64,000 nucleotides of DNA from Lewinellaceae bacterium (GCA_020636445.1 JACJXV010000017.1:1-64000), one strand, 5' to 3'; positions 28,801 through 35,966 are shown, counted from the first letter of the stretch. A program made the numbers and translations. Notes: generated by a model not told the origin, from the letters alone.

Positions 28801-31800
28801 CCGGCATTATTGAAATAGCCGGAATCTGTATAAACAATATACAGGTCACCCGATACCGTAGCCGTGAACTCATTTCCGCCCCCCAGCCCATTGGCCATGT
28901 CAAAGATATTGTCAATTAATACATCTGTACCGCAGTCATACTGCCCGTTGTTATTGACATCGATCAATAGCAAATAAGTCAGCAAAGCACTATAATCTGA
29001 TGCCAATACATTGGCAAACCCAATATTTCCAGGCGCCAAAGGCGTGCCCGCATAATTCACGGTAACGACTGTTCCTGAATTCAGCGATGAAAGCAGTGGG
29101 GAACCATACCGATTACCATCGTAATCAGAAACAATATTGGTTCCATAAGCCGATAAGTAAAAACGCTGACCATTATTTGGTCCTCCATTGGCTATACCAA
29201 TACCTAAGGACGACTCGGAAAGTGCGATTTTATATGTTTCACCAGCTGTTACCGAAACGCCTGTATTTTGCCAGGCTTCGGTTACCGGATCAAAAGCTGC
29301 TGAAGTAATACTTTCACAACCTTCATTTTCATCTAATATCCCATCGTTATCATCATCCAGGTCGGTACAATCAGGCACCCCGTCATTATCGGTGTCATCG
29401 CCTTGTACTGTGACGGTCTGCGTACAGGTAACCTGGTTACCATTCGCTCCGGTGGCCGTCCAGGTTATCGTATGGACACCGACCGTGAACACACCCGATG
29501 GATCGCTGCAATCACCGGTCAGGTCGTTGACCAGGGTCAGTGGATTGCCCAGCGCCGGCGCGCCAGCTACCCAGTTGGAAGCACAGCCTGCCGTGAGGCC
29601 GAAGTTGGTCAGCGTACCATTGTTGACGCCCATGCCGTCGGGCAGGGTGGTCAGCCCTGTATTGTCGCAGCAGGCAATGCCCTGGTTGAAGTTGTAGTAG
29701 GAGATGAGGTTTGGATAAGTGGAATTGATTTCCAGGTCTTTGGTAGCCTGGATCTCGGACTGGGTGCGGGCGTAGTTCCAGATGCGAACTTCGTCTATTT
29801 CCCCTTGCAGAAAATCCGAAGCTGCAATCCCCGCACTTACTATGCCTTCAGTATTGGCCGCTAACTGAAACTCGCTTCCTAATGCCCATAGCGTACCGAT
29901 CGAGACAGCGGGACCTTCCTGCACCCCATTTACAAATAGTTTTATATCGCCTCCATTCTCTGCCGTAATGGCCACATGATACCACTGCCCCAATACAATC
30001 GGGGTGGTGCCTACTACAATCTTCGGGGTCCCATCAGCCGTATAATGCACAAAGTTCCCATTTCCGTCGGTTCGGATCTGATGGGAATAGGAGGTGGTTG
30101 GATTACCTTGTGTGAAAACAATGACATTTTTATTGGCAGCACTTCCTTCAAATTTCACCCAGGCCTCAATGGTATAAGCCGTGAAGGTGCCGGAAGGCAT
30201 AACCACTTTATCATTCACCCCGTCAAAATCGAGGGCATGGTTGCGGGTGCAATCGTCATTCAAGGTGGGTACGGTCAGCGTTGCTGAAGCACTGCAGGAA
30301 CCCGCAGCATTAACGGTCACCGGCGTGAGGGGGCAGGATGAAGCGAATACTGGATTGCCGCAGTCGGTGCAGGTGCTGCTTGCCGCGTTAGTCGCCACCG
30401 AACCGGGCTCGCAGGTTGCACAAGCAATATTGGCTTCGGTATTGGTATAAGTTCCCTGCGGACAACTCAAACATGCCTGAGCACCCGAATTGGGGTTGTA
30501 GGTGCCAACCCCACAACTTAAACATTCTATTGCGCCTGTACCCGATTGATAATAGCCCGGCGGACAATCGTTGCACGTAATTTGACCTTCCAAAGCCTGG
30601 AAAGTGCCTTCCAAACATGCGATTTTGTCAATCCCGTCCGGGCAATAGGAACCCGGGGGGCAGATCGTACAGGCCGTGATAACGCCGTTGCCATCAACGG
30701 TAGCGTAGTAGCCCAGCTCGCAGGCACAGGTGCTCGGGTCGAAATTGGCAACGACAAAAGGAGCACAGCTCACGCCAGTTGTTACCCCACCCGGCGCTAC
30801 CCAGTTGGAAGTAGCACCTGTGAGGGCGAAGTTAACGAGTGTTCCATCATAGGTATTGCTGAATTCCTGCAGAGTCGTCTCGGTAGGGTTTGCCGCACCG
30901 TCGAAGCCCTGATTGAACTGGTAGTAGGCTAACAGCCCGGTTTCCGAGCCGGAAAGCTCGCAGTTCAGACTGTTTTTGATTTCTTCTTCACAGAGGGCGC
31001 GGGTCCAGAAACGGACTTCGTCCATGACACCCTGGAAAGGTAAGGCCCCTGATTTCCCCGTTCCCAGGATCATAGTACCATCCGTCGTACTGGCTAAGGT
31101 AGCATTTGCACTGGCTTCCTCGACGCCATTGACGAATAACCGCAACAGGGTGCCATCCCAGGACACGGCTACGTGGTACCAGGTATTGGCCACTACCGTT
31201 GTCGTGCCGGAGAGGGCAGATCCCCCCAGGAAGGTATAGAATCTATTGGCGCTGCCAATGGCCAGGAAGGTCCTGCCAGTGCCGGTGCCATCGTTTTGCT
31301 GGATAAAGATATGGGCGTTCCCATCCACCAGGGTAGGTTTCACCCAGGCCTCAGTCGTGAAAGTGGGGGTGGTGCTGGGGTTAAAGAGGAAGGGTATATC
31401 AACCCGGTCGTCAACCCCGTCGAAATGGAGAGCGGCGGCGGGGTTGGAAACCACGGCCAAAGTCACATCATTGCCAGTGCCTCCCACATAGGAAATCTTC
31501 AGGGAAACGGCATTGAACAACACCATCGCACCTTCCGGCAGCCCGGTGAAAATGCCGGTCACGGGATCCATACCGTCATTGTCGATCAGTATCACCTCTT
31601 CGGAGCCGCTGAAGATATGGGTTCCGCTCAGACTCAGATTGGCGGCGGTCAGATTAACCGTGCCTGTGACCTGGATCTGGTCGTAGTCGGTACCAGGGGT
31701 ATTTACACCGTTGATCTCAAAGTTCACTGTGCCGACGGTAGCAAAATCCAGCCCGTTCGTGCCCGGGTTGAGCGACAGGATACCCGTACCGGATTGTGCA

Positions 31801-34800
31801 CCCGGATATGTATTTAAACTGGAGAATGAAATGCCGTCGGCTATAAGATCAACGGCGGAGGTGTTATTGTCTGTGATGGCTCCGCCCGCAGGCGACTGCA
31901 GCACCAGGCGGTCGTTGAATACCGCGCTGCCTTCCAAACTGATAGTGCCGGTACCATTGGTGCGCCCGATGGTGATTTTGGAAAAACCGTCCTGCAACGC
32001 GGCCAGGTCGGTGGTCTGCAGACGCAAGGGAGTAGCTCCTCCGGCACCTGCCAGGATAATCCCGGAAGCCGGGTCAAACGGTTGTAACATAAGCTCGCCC
32101 AACCCCTGGATGGAATTGGGATCGCCGAATTCCATATTATCGGCGGTCATCGTGATATTGGCGGTACCCGTGGCCGAGATAAGGGTAGTAGCCTGGGCGT
32201 GAATTCCGAAATTAAAGGATGGCGTAGCCAAACCCTGGCCTTGGATGTCGATATCACCGTCTACAGTTGTGAGCTGGCCGTTCGTAAACAGATTGAAGCC
32301 CTGGTTACTACTGTTTCCGCCGCTGGATGTACCGCTGATCATGATCCGGGCAGCATTAGCACCCGTACCCGTTGAAGAGATGGTTCCTTCTGACAGGAAT
32401 ACGCCTGCATTGCCATTTCCGGTAGCGTTACCACCGACTCCAGTAATGGTAATATCTCCATCCACCGAGGTAATCAGCGTACTTGCGTCCCGGATCTGAA
32501 CGCCCCGGTTAAAGTCGGTGCCTGCCTTGCCGAACCCGAGTATGGTAATGGTCCCGGCGGTAGCGCCCGTACCGGTCGACTGGATCAGCGCTGCCCCCCG
32601 GATATTGACCCCGTGGTTGAAGTTGGAGGTGCCACCGGCCCCGTCTTGTCCTGTTCCGGTGATGGAAATATTCCCGGATACGGTGGTGATGCTCGTACCT
32701 GCTTCATCGATGCGGATACCCTGGCAGAAGTCGACTCCTACGCCCGCCACACCTTCGAGGGTAATGGTTCCTGTACCTGTAGAAGCGATGGTCGAGCCGT
32801 TATGGACAAAAATGCCGTAATGTTCGTTGGTGCCAGCATCGTCGCTGCCTTTTCCGATCAGCGTGATCGCGCCGGAGGCGGTAGCCAGATCCGCGTCGGT
32901 CAGTTCGATCCCGATGAAATCGCCGGTAGACGGACCATTTGCAATGAGGGTGATATTTCCGTTGGTGGTGGTCGCACCTGCGCCGGCGTTGAAGAGAATC
33001 CGGCGCGAAACATCGACCAGCAGGCTGCCGCCTGAAGCGAACGTCAGCGCGCCGTTAAAGACGGCGTCATTGTTGCCTGCGTCGCCGTTGATGGTCAGAG
33101 AAGGCAGTGCCGAAGCGATACCTTCCACGGTGAAGACGTCATCGCCGTCGTCGCCGTTGATGGTGATGGCCGTGAGCCCGGCAAGGGAGAAATCCACCAT
33201 CTCAAAGGAGCTATTGAGGCTTTCCAGACGGAGATTGCCGCCACCCAGATCCGAGAGTTTAGCCTGATCGGAGGTGACCGGCAGGTTGAACACCAGGCTG
33301 GTCGCCGTACTGCCGGTCATATCGATGGGCTCGAGCCCGGTATAGGTGATGGTAGAAGTACCGCCATTGAGGGAGATCGTGCCATCGTTGGCATTGGTGT
33401 GGTTTGAGATCACGGCGCCGACGTTGCCGCCCGTGATAACGAGTTCATCGCCGGTGGTTTGCGTCCCGCCCTGGTAATTGATCCCTCCGGAAGGGATAGG
33501 ATTGCCGTTGGAGTAGTCGACGGTAAGTTTATCATCACCGCCCTGCGTCGTGACCATGATGGAGCTTACGGAAGAGGCCAGCACCTGCACCGTATTGGGA
33601 TCTACCTGGGTCATGCCGGTCCCTGCTTCAATGGTGTTGGTGGGGTCATAAATGACGAGGTTGACCCCATTGAGCGAAATGCGCAGGTCGTCGTCAGTGT
33701 CGCCGCCGTTGATATCGTTGATGGTGAGTATTCCTGAGGAAAGGGAAGCGGAAGTGGTGGGAGGTGATGCTACTACAAACACATACGCCGCACCGGATGC
33801 ACTGGCACTATTATCCGCCTGAGCGGTGGCATTCCCGTTCACCCCCGTAGCATTGCTGGATTCTGCAAACGCCCCCACCACGATCGTCTCCCCCGAAATC
33901 GCTACTGATGTTCCAAAATTATCATTATTCCCCGTATTCGACGCCTTGAGGTAGGCTTGCTGGGTCCACACCGTCCCCGAGCGGACAAAAACATACGCCG
34001 CACCGGAATTAACAGCATCGTTATTAATTCCATCCCCGTTCACCCCCGTGGCATTGCTGTCTTCATCACGAGCCCCCACCACAATCGTTTCGCCTGAGAT
34101 CGCCACTGAAGTTCCAAAAAGGTCACCCCCTTGTGCAATAAATGATTTTAGGTAGGCTTGTTGACTCCAAGTCATTCCCGAGCGCACAAACACATACGCT
34201 GCACCGGCATTACCAGCAGAATTATCCGAGGGCCCGGTGCCATTGCTGGCTTCATTAGAGCTACCTACCACAACAGTCTCCCCTGAGATCGCTACCGACT
34301 CGCCAAACCGGTCACCTAAGTTTGTATTCGACGCCTTAAGAAAAGCTTGCTGCGTCCAAACCCCAGCAGAGCGGTTAAACACATACGCCGCACCCGCATT
34401 AAAAGCACCGTTATTATTTTGGTCCCCGTTCACTCCTGTTGCATTGCTATCTTCATAATACGCCCCCACCACGATCGTCTCCCCCGAGATCGCTACCGAA
34501 TAGCCAAAAAGGTCAATAGCCTCCGTATTCGATGCCTTGAGGTAGGCTTGCTGAGACCACGTAACGCCGCTGCGCACAAACACATAGGCTGCGCCGGAAG
34601 CACTGGCACTATTATCCGCCTGCGTCCCGTTTACCCCCGTGGCATTACTGTCTTCAGAATACGCCCCCACCACGATCGTCTCCCCCGAGATCGCCACAGA
34701 ACTGCCAAACAGGTCACCCGACCCCGTATTCGACGCCTTGAGGTAGGCTTGCTGGGTCCACACCGTCCCCGAGCGGACAAAAACATACGCCGCACCGGAA

Positions 34801-35966
34801 TTAACAGCATCGTTATTTGCTTGAGCGGTGGCATCCCCGTTCACCCCGGTGGCACTACCATCTTCCCCAGTCGCACTCACCACGATCGTTTCCCCGGATA
34901 TTGCTACGGATACGCCAAAAACGTCACCTGTCTCAGAATTCAACGCCTTGAGATAGGCTTGCTGACTCCACACTGTTCCTGAGCGGACAAATACATACGC
35001 CGCACCAGAGCCCCCAGCATCGTTATTACTTTCATCCCCGTTCACCCCCGTGGCATTGCTGGCTTCCAATGGCGCCCCCACCACGAGCGTCTCCCCCGAG
35101 ATCGCTACAGAACTGCCAAACTGGTCACCCGACCCCGTATTCGAGGCCTTGAGGTAGGCTTGCTGGCTCCAGCTGGGATCAATGAGCAAAGGGTAGGTGG
35201 CGTCGGCATCTTCAATGTGCAACTCAAGCCCAGTGCCATCCCATTCCATGCGGGCGGCGAGTTCTTCGCCCTTGGCATCCCATACCCGCAGCTTGTCGTA
35301 GGAAAGGACCGCATCCCCTTTTTTCAATGTGAGGCGATTGCCTTGCTGCCGGACCGCCATATCCGTCTCCAGGGCCAGCTGCAGCCGCAGTGGCTCCGCT
35401 CCCTGGCGCACACCAGGGGCTTGCGACAGGTAAAACCACTGCTCCAGCCGCTCGGCATCGTTGATCCACCACTCCGTAAGGGTTTCATTCCAGGTATAGC
35501 TCAGCTTGCTGCCCGACTCCGGCCCCAGGTCGGTATTGATCAATTGTCTCGGCGCAGTAACGGCCTGCAACTTTCTGTAACCCAGCCCCAACAGGCGCAA
35601 TGAGACCCGGTAGTCAGCCGCCTCGCGGTTGCGCGGCGTCAGCGTGGTGCTACCATCGGTCCCGTAGGCAATCTGAAAGCCGTGCGTCAGGTTGGCTGAG
35701 GAATAACCGCCCTGTTCGTTGGGGTAGGCTTTGAATTTCCCCATGCGCATCTGCGTCTGGATCGAGGCCCAGGAGCAGGCATCCACCCCGGCGGGCGTCT
35801 GCCCGTCAGCGATGTGCTGCGTACCCTTTGCTGCACCCAGCGACTGCTGCTGCACCCGATAAGGTGGCACGGCGGCACGTTGGGAAAATAAACTTAGGGA
35901 AAATAGGCCCACCAGAAACAATAGGGCAAAGGTGCGGCTAAGCGAGTAGGGTACAGGTCGTTTCAT
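16842..35966 (-). CDS. Giant (6,374-residue) T9SS-secreted multidomain surface protein
   Basis: One open frame of 19.1 kb with a signal peptide (about 1-28). Approximate domain order: FG-GAP-associated N-terminal domain (30-265); seven FG-GAP/integrin-like propeller repeats (266-733); a long strand-rich repetitive region (734-1505); LamG (1510-1732); cysteine-rich ephrin-receptor-like repeats (1744-1869); HYR containing a LamG (1870-2187); TSP3-like Asp-rich loops (2187-2219, again near 2370); an Ig-like domain; GEVED (2589-2766); four DUF11-like repeats (2766-3456); an Ig-like domain; HYR-type repeats (3550-3803); HYR with a nested six-bladed propeller (3803-4137); five near-identical HYR units (4137-4573); divergent HYR-like modules (4573-5950). 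The C-terminal cassette is carboxypeptidase-regulatory-like (5953-6012), dockerin-like (6014-6126), cohesin-like (6136-6240) and T9SS sorting domain (6276-6374, with LYQNIPNPF and a TRKMVIVE end). Likely role: a surface adhesin or sheath/matrix component. No enzyme domain was seen. Confidence 0.93.
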   Translation of the reverse strand: MKRPVPYSLSRTFALLFLVGLFSLSLFSQRAAVPPYRVQQQSLGAAKGTQHIADGQTPAGVDACSWASIQTQMRMGKFKAYPNEQGGYSSANLTHGFQIAYGTDGSTTLTPRNREAADYRVSLRLLGLGYRKLQAVTAPRQLINTDLGPESGSKLSYTWNETLTEWWINDAERLEQWFYLSQAPGVRQGAEPLRLQLALETDMAVRQQGNRLTLKKGDAVLSYDKLRVWDAKGEELAARMEWDGTGLELHIEDADATYPLLIDPSWSQQAYLKASNTGSGDQFGSSVAISGETLVVGAPLEASNATGVNGDESNNDAGGSGAAYVFVRSGTVWSQQAYLKALNSETGDVFGVSVAISGETIVVSATGEDGSATGVNGDATAQANNDAVNSGAAYVFVRSGTVWTQQAYLKASNTGSGDLFGSSVAISGETIVVGAYSEDSNATGVNGTQADNSASASGAAYVFVRSGVTWSQQAYLKASNTEAIDLFGYSVAISGETIVVGAYYEDSNATGVNGDQNNNGAFNAGAAYVFNRSAGVWTQQAFLKASNTNLGDRFGESVAISGETVVVGSSNEASNGTGPSDNSAGNAGAAYVFVRSGMTWSQQAYLKSFIAQGGDLFGTSVAISGETIVVGARDEDSNATGVNGDGINNDAVNSGAAYVFVRSGTVWTQQAYLKASNTGNNDNFGTSVAISGETIVVGAFAESSNATGVNGNATAQADNSASASGAAYVFVVASPPTTSASLSSGILTINDINGGDTDDDLRISLNGVNLVIYDPTNTIEAGTGMTQVDPNTVQVLASSVSSIMVTTQGGDDKLTVDYSNGNPIPSGGINYQGGTQTTGDELVITGGNVGAVISNHTNANDGTISLNGGTSTITYTGLEPIDMTGSTATSLVFNLPVTSDQAKLSDLGGGNLRLESLNSSFEMVDFSLAGLTAITINGDDGDDVFTVEGIASALPSLTINGDAGNNDAVFNGALTFASGGSLLVDVSRRILFNAGAGATTTNGNITLIANGPSTGDFIGIELTDADLATASGAITLIGKGSDDAGTNEHYGIFVHNGSTIASTGTGTITLEGVAGVGVDFCQGIRIDEAGTSITTVSGNISITGTGQDGAGGTSNFNHGVNIRGAALIQSTGTGATAGTITILGFGKAGTDFNRGVQIRDASTLITSVDGDITITGVGGNATGNGNAGVFLSEGTISSTGTGANAARIMISGTSSGGNSSNQGFNLFTNGQLTTVDGDIDIQGQGLATPSFNFGIHAQATTLISATGTANITMTADNMEFGDPNSIQGLGELMLQPFDPASGIILAGAGGATPLRLQTTDLAALQDGFSKITIGRTNGTGTISLEGSAVFNDRLVLQSPAGGAITDNNTSAVDLIADGISFSSLNTYPGAQSGTGILSLNPGTNGLDFATVGTVNFEINGVNTPGTDYDQIQVTGTVNLTAANLSLSGTHIFSGSEEVILIDNDGMDPVTGIFTGLPEGAMVLFNAVSLKISYVGGTGNDVTLAVVSNPAAALHFDGVDDRVDIPFLFNPSTTPTFTTEAWVKPTLVDGNAHIFIQQNDGTGTGRTFLAIGSANRFYTFLGGSALSGTTTVVANTWYHVAVSWDGTLLRLFVNGVEEASANATLASTTDGTMILGTGKSGALPFQGVMDEVRFWTRALCEEEIKNSLNCELSGSETGLLAYYQFNQGFDGAANPTETTLQEFSNTYDGTLVNFALTGATSNWVAPGGVTTGVSCAPFVVANFDPSTCACELGYYATVDGNGVITACTICPPGSYCPDGIDKIACLEGTFQALEGQITCNDCPPGYYQSGTGAIECLSCGVGTYNPNSGAQACLSCPQGTYTNTEANIACATCEPGSVATNAASSTCTDCGNPVFASSCPLTPVTVNAAGSCSASATLTVPTLNDDCTRNHALDFDGVNDKVVMPSGTFTAYTIEAWVKFEGSAANKNVIVFTQGNPTTSYSHQIRTDGNGNFVHYTADGTPKIVVGTTPIVLGQWYHVAITAENGGDIKLFVNGVQEGPAVSIGTLWALGSEFQLAANTEGIVSAGIAASDFLQGEIDEVRIWNYARTQSEIQATKDLEINSTYPNLISYYNFNQGIACCDNTGLTTLPDGMGVNNGTLTNFGLTAGCASNWVAGAPALGNPLTLVNDLTGDCSDPSGVFTVGVHTITWTATGANGNQVTCTQTVTVQGDDTDNDGVPDCTDLDDDNDGILDENEGCESITSAAFDPVTEAWQNTGVSVTAGETYKIALSESSLGIGIANGGPNNGQRFYLSAYGTNIVSDYDGNRYGSPLLSSLNSGTVVTVNYAGTPLAPGNIGFANVLASDYSALLTYLLLIDVNNNGQYDCGTDVLIDNIFDMANGLGGGNEFTATVSGDLYIVYTDSGYFNNAGVLKFSVQLCGDGDTDGDGIVNSLDPDSDNDGCLDVVESGGTDGNGDGMLDDGSNFTTVVDGDGLVTNGTGGYNGTNGTETVATQASVTTPPTDQTVATGQPASFTVVATATNTTVFNSGTPDYGAGTSANAGLQYQWYLGDPNNGGTLLTDVAPYSGTNAATLSISDATGLFGNEYYVVVTHADYVCFEDISKASLLAAPGYDYGDLPDLTSGTGAGDYQTLLANGGPSHIIVPNLKIGSNLDAETDGVSTANADGDDNAGTPDDEDGVTFPALKAGVTSNVTVNVTNNTGSAATLYGWIDFNNDGVLDNATERASVAVPNGTTAANVTLTFSIPANAVTGTNLGARFRLSRQDGGANPTGAVSDGEVEDYVVQISALGFAKTLVTTSEAGSAETGDGSTGNERPVLIGEKVTYKLTLEVPEGTTLNTLTMVDLLPAGLKYVSGSAIVSTTNANTPISFSPLVVSGGASSGAQVTFALGNVTNNDNDADVETLAIQFQALVVNELGNQSGTLLTNRAQLKLNGVLTVESEDRAVKVAEPVLTVTKLQRDDYNGNDITQGDAGDEYVYTVRVQNTGNAPAYDVQLTDVIPVDYVEQYGLYTTTGPNGTTPVYSGNGSGQGLWTYGWTSIAPGGSVSITIRVRVRNTVAPRDSWTNTVTIDYSSLEADGSPDERNGADGSGGLNDYITSATSPAFTVPDLQVVKQVEHPSVTPVIATGVFGATYPDGSSDPNTNASQHNANIVEAAIGETFSYLITVTFPEGTTYQLSMIDLAQPSPSNSLNGGRQNRVVDLLSAQVIHMGENLTLEGGLGALNATFTIEDSNGDGDGSRTQLWLGGFRDVLNTPDGVVDDKDRYIIRVTARMDDEDASGGAADAIYPGNPVAARDANVSNNDGNLTGNRLQYQWEDTNSATGTITSNVVADVEIVEPNITITKNVTATNGSGTIAGGNLTNALAGDQITYSIVLTNNGTAPAYDVVVTDNLDAVLDLTGVSPSSGSAAMSNLAADQVHVAIPSIAVGGMVTITLTVTIRNTAVAGATYPNTATAAYQSQPGSGLDIRSYQATGSADVTMQLCPAITAVIAGGGVICTGGNTNLTVTINGGTAPYTVVYSPDGGTTTIMVNNYQSGANINVAPNSTTTYTLVSVADANGCPALIGGSAVLTLDNIKPTPVCQNITVYLNASGSASITGNDIDGGSTDNCGIVSRVPSKSTFSCSDVGPNMVTLTVMDAAGNSDNCQATVTVVDTVSPKAICQNITVFLNASGSASITGNDIDGGSTDNCGIVSRVPSKSSFSCSDVGPNTVTLTVTDAAGNFRTCDAVVTVRDTVSPTIVCPNNLELNLDANCQITVPDLVTGAIAGDNCGIASVVQSPLAGSLVTATHNGTVQVTITAEDDNGNTRSCVVIITAKDAIPPQFTCRKDITTGTDEGVCSATVAIQPPLSSDNCGRTFTSLVAPVGFLLENVFIDTFVTQQFGGLPSSNFITFGPDGNLYVTSYITDQVLRYDGTTGAFIDVFASGGGLDYPLALTFGPDGNLYVTSAFSGQILRYDGTTGAFIDVFVTLSGGYDLTFGPDGNLYVVSAFTNQVLRYDGTTGAPMGVFASGGGMNFPEGISFGPDGNLYVASYNTNNILRYNGTTGLFIDVFAVGGGLAGPDGISFGPDGNLYVAGIGGVFRYNGATGAFIDVVDTGTLGVTVAAGLAFDADGYLYVSSNQIGKVFKFGYQAVFPLGTTSLTFSIKDVAGNVVECDQDVTVNDNEKPVFDCNSLTDITANNDAGQCYATVTIALPQATDNCSGTVTATGVRDDNAALNAVYPVGTTTITWTFTDAANNATVCTQKVVVSDNEKPVFDCNSLTDITANNDAGQCYATLTITAPQATDNCSGTVTATGVRDDNQALTAVYPVGTTTITWTFTDAANNATVCTQKVVVSDNEKPVFDCNSLTDITANNDAGQCYATVTITLPQATDNCSGTVTATGVRDDNQALTAVYPVGTTTITWTFTDAANNATVCTQKVVVSDNEKPVFDCNSLTDITANNDAGQCYATLTITAPQATDNCSGTVTATGVRDDNQALSAVYPVGTTTITWTFTDAAGNKEVCTQKVVVSDNEKPVFDCNSLTDITANNDAGQCYATVTITLPQATDNCSGTVTAKGVRDDNQALTAVYPVGTTTITWTFTDAANNPTVCTQKVVVSDNEKPVARCKAPFSITLNANGTYTLTVGEVDNSSSDNCGIIDRRLSKTNFSCADIGKQLVTLTVEDAAGLTDACTVEITVLASEYCEAAITNAGGPTVADPCTCSIVPDYFDEEVVITGNNNNEIWVLASNTGLIDPNTGQPFAVNTQFVSIGNNKYSLVGRHKSGVGYAITATSPYYPNRVLNIDNVCYYPEPQISGLPAIVSPNSNPFVVTGFAANNATGTGTFILNGQVDGASQGTAPNQLTINPGSLPLGTNTLEYRFDAGKAASKDPSDPGCVASVTQTFEVANCGCVDVVVTLDANCQFALDANTMVQGNCGAAKVLVNDTNPANGNLVDGPGTWTYGVFDAFNQVICWGKVKAEDKTGPIIDQEPVQGLPLYCTEIDKVLNNAASWTVSNPAYAWYTGRPVYHDNCCATKDLKLKVSDAIHYNDCAAIKETGDFAIITRTFITVDCYGNETSTQQQIKFKRPNPQNFYGAGDDVLSFNVCNGMDIDVAKALRDSLTWTTERGVKTSIFDLTCNFSATIAEQVVFPVCTTGKKIETKVEVFDWCYGEVRYTWNILIKAYDQEGPKIVGVGGELSTGPMDCTATLPLDDVGLEKALGVKVTDNCSANITKSYKVESKDIVLYGIPVEQTDYLPANYPIITVGGKQVMIGIPLGRHRLVIEAFDGCYNTATKTVEFTVVDKVAPVMKCDDKLNITLTRTPGDYYAGDNGLVYGKASVADVDEGSFDNCTLTSMKVRRIVSKDCLESGYFDNNWDYDLDNDGQIRDDFTEIKDGPHKGDFYSPLLDYVEFFCCDLGSDVVIELWGEDNNKNRSYCWLEIHLEDKVTPSCTAPATQYVKCTDKETRAKIYDELESNKIWGAPLITGLECTGRVEYAVDSSLHCDAGYYIRSWTAIREVKGVEVKSKLCEQKVVVLAVHEYDIKFPADVEVACGNLGDVPTVEYNELGCDVLAVNVKDSEYFADSEGEACYKVFRTYTVINWCEFEEWQDRITDAIDPMNFAQVAPRTWDQNGDGDTKDTYDIPTGTGYWLLVRDQIGNNTSYTYGDQLGTNGVEEYYLSKDLKAKEPEERGYHWGLLNVIGGPGGSTTQPNSTAFVFDKPSQEIDFVRDRPTGYPGGWVDEVPTFAWQYTQVIKVFDKVPPTVEVPTLDKFATDPETCVAKVTIPFVANDSCGGAAVKVALDRVQVAPGQSQTTLLNPATFQTNWTLANGTTRTATGFSVTIANLPEGTHDLVVTVRDDCGNVTVKRIPFTVADCKGPAPTCIEGLTMPLMPTPEGEGMMAVWATDFIASPIYDCNGQGEVNPANSKQKKVTKFSINRVGEDVDETQTGIVLSCADFLANPRVAVEIHAWDTKGNHSFCTTYVQLTDPNNLCTASPSAAIAGIIQTEGKAEVEGVDVSLSGGAAMNYATGVAGQYLFNGLTAGADYTVTPKLNKGFLNGVSTFDLVLLQKHILNVQPLTSPYKLIAADANRSGTITTLDMIQLRKLILNIDRELANNTSWRFVDAAFTFPNPANPWQTPFPEVKNINNLTGEQRANFVGIKIGDLNGNAVANSTMASVRSFQGNWTITTAEQQLTAGNEYRIEFTAPASAVEGYQFTLNFDQTKVELIDIENGIAQDEHFGVFAEVGMITTSWNGEANDGTLFTLILRARADAALSEVINLGGGRDAMNRIPTIPTMPTPAEAYQGTTLLNVGLAFSHAIQPQGQFGLYQNIPNPFQGQTLIGFTLPEASDATITIQDVTGRTLRVIKGQYAKGYNEIRLTRNDISRNVAASGLPTTGVLYYTLTAGSQTATRKMVIVE
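17227..17248. repeat. Palindromic element inserted in frame in the giant coding sequence
   Basis: GGGATGCGAT, two bases, ATCGCATCCC. It encodes GRDAMNRIP on the minus strand, between the cohesin-like domain and the sorting domain. The paralogue at 60375-64000 lacks about 13 residues at this point. Confidence 0.7.
22245..23549 (-). repeat. Five tandem 261-bp HYR-encoding repeats
   Basis: Five copies of an 87-residue HYR unit (DNEKPVFDCNSLTDITANND… to VCTQKVVVS) repeat at exactly 261 bases. Copies 1, 3 and 5 share TVTI(A/T)LPQ, and copies 2 and 4 share TLTITAPQ, giving an A-B-A-B-A order. Unit boundaries are approximate. Confidence 0.85.
24835..25315 (-). repeat. Two tandem 240-bp HYR-like repeats
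   Basis: Two near-identical 80-residue units (CQNITV(Y/F)LNASGSASITGND, then STDNCGIVSRVPSKS) lie within the giant gene at a 240-base period. Boundaries are approximate. Confidence 0.75.
33770..35175 (-). repeat. Seven FG-GAP (integrin-like) propeller repeats
   Basis: Seven units of 62-70 codons each carry W(S/T)QQAYLKAS, then FGxSVAISGETIVVGA, SNATGVNG and GAAYVFVRSG. Seven copies fit one complete seven-bladed beta-propeller. The near-identical DNA indicates recent or homogenised duplication. Confidence 0.85.

Noticed and set aside
17000..35600. Many plus-strand open frames of 60-280 codons antisense to the giant gene
   Set aside because: They arise from the repetitive, stop-poor coding strand. 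Several repeat at 261 bases exactly with the HYR units, and their composition (arginine-rich or proline-rich) is that of shadow frames.
30360..35966. Eukaryotic contamination suggested by LamG, ephrin-receptor-like and integrin-like domains
   Set aside because: The same uninterrupted frame ends with a bacterial T9SS sorting domain and a bacterial intrinsic terminator, and flanking genes are bacterial.
16842..35966. Several separate genes misread as one
   Set aside because: There is no stop codon in 19.1 kb in this frame, only one signal peptide at the start and one sorting domain at the end, so a single gene is the simplest reading. An assembly error in the repeats cannot be excluded from sequence alone.
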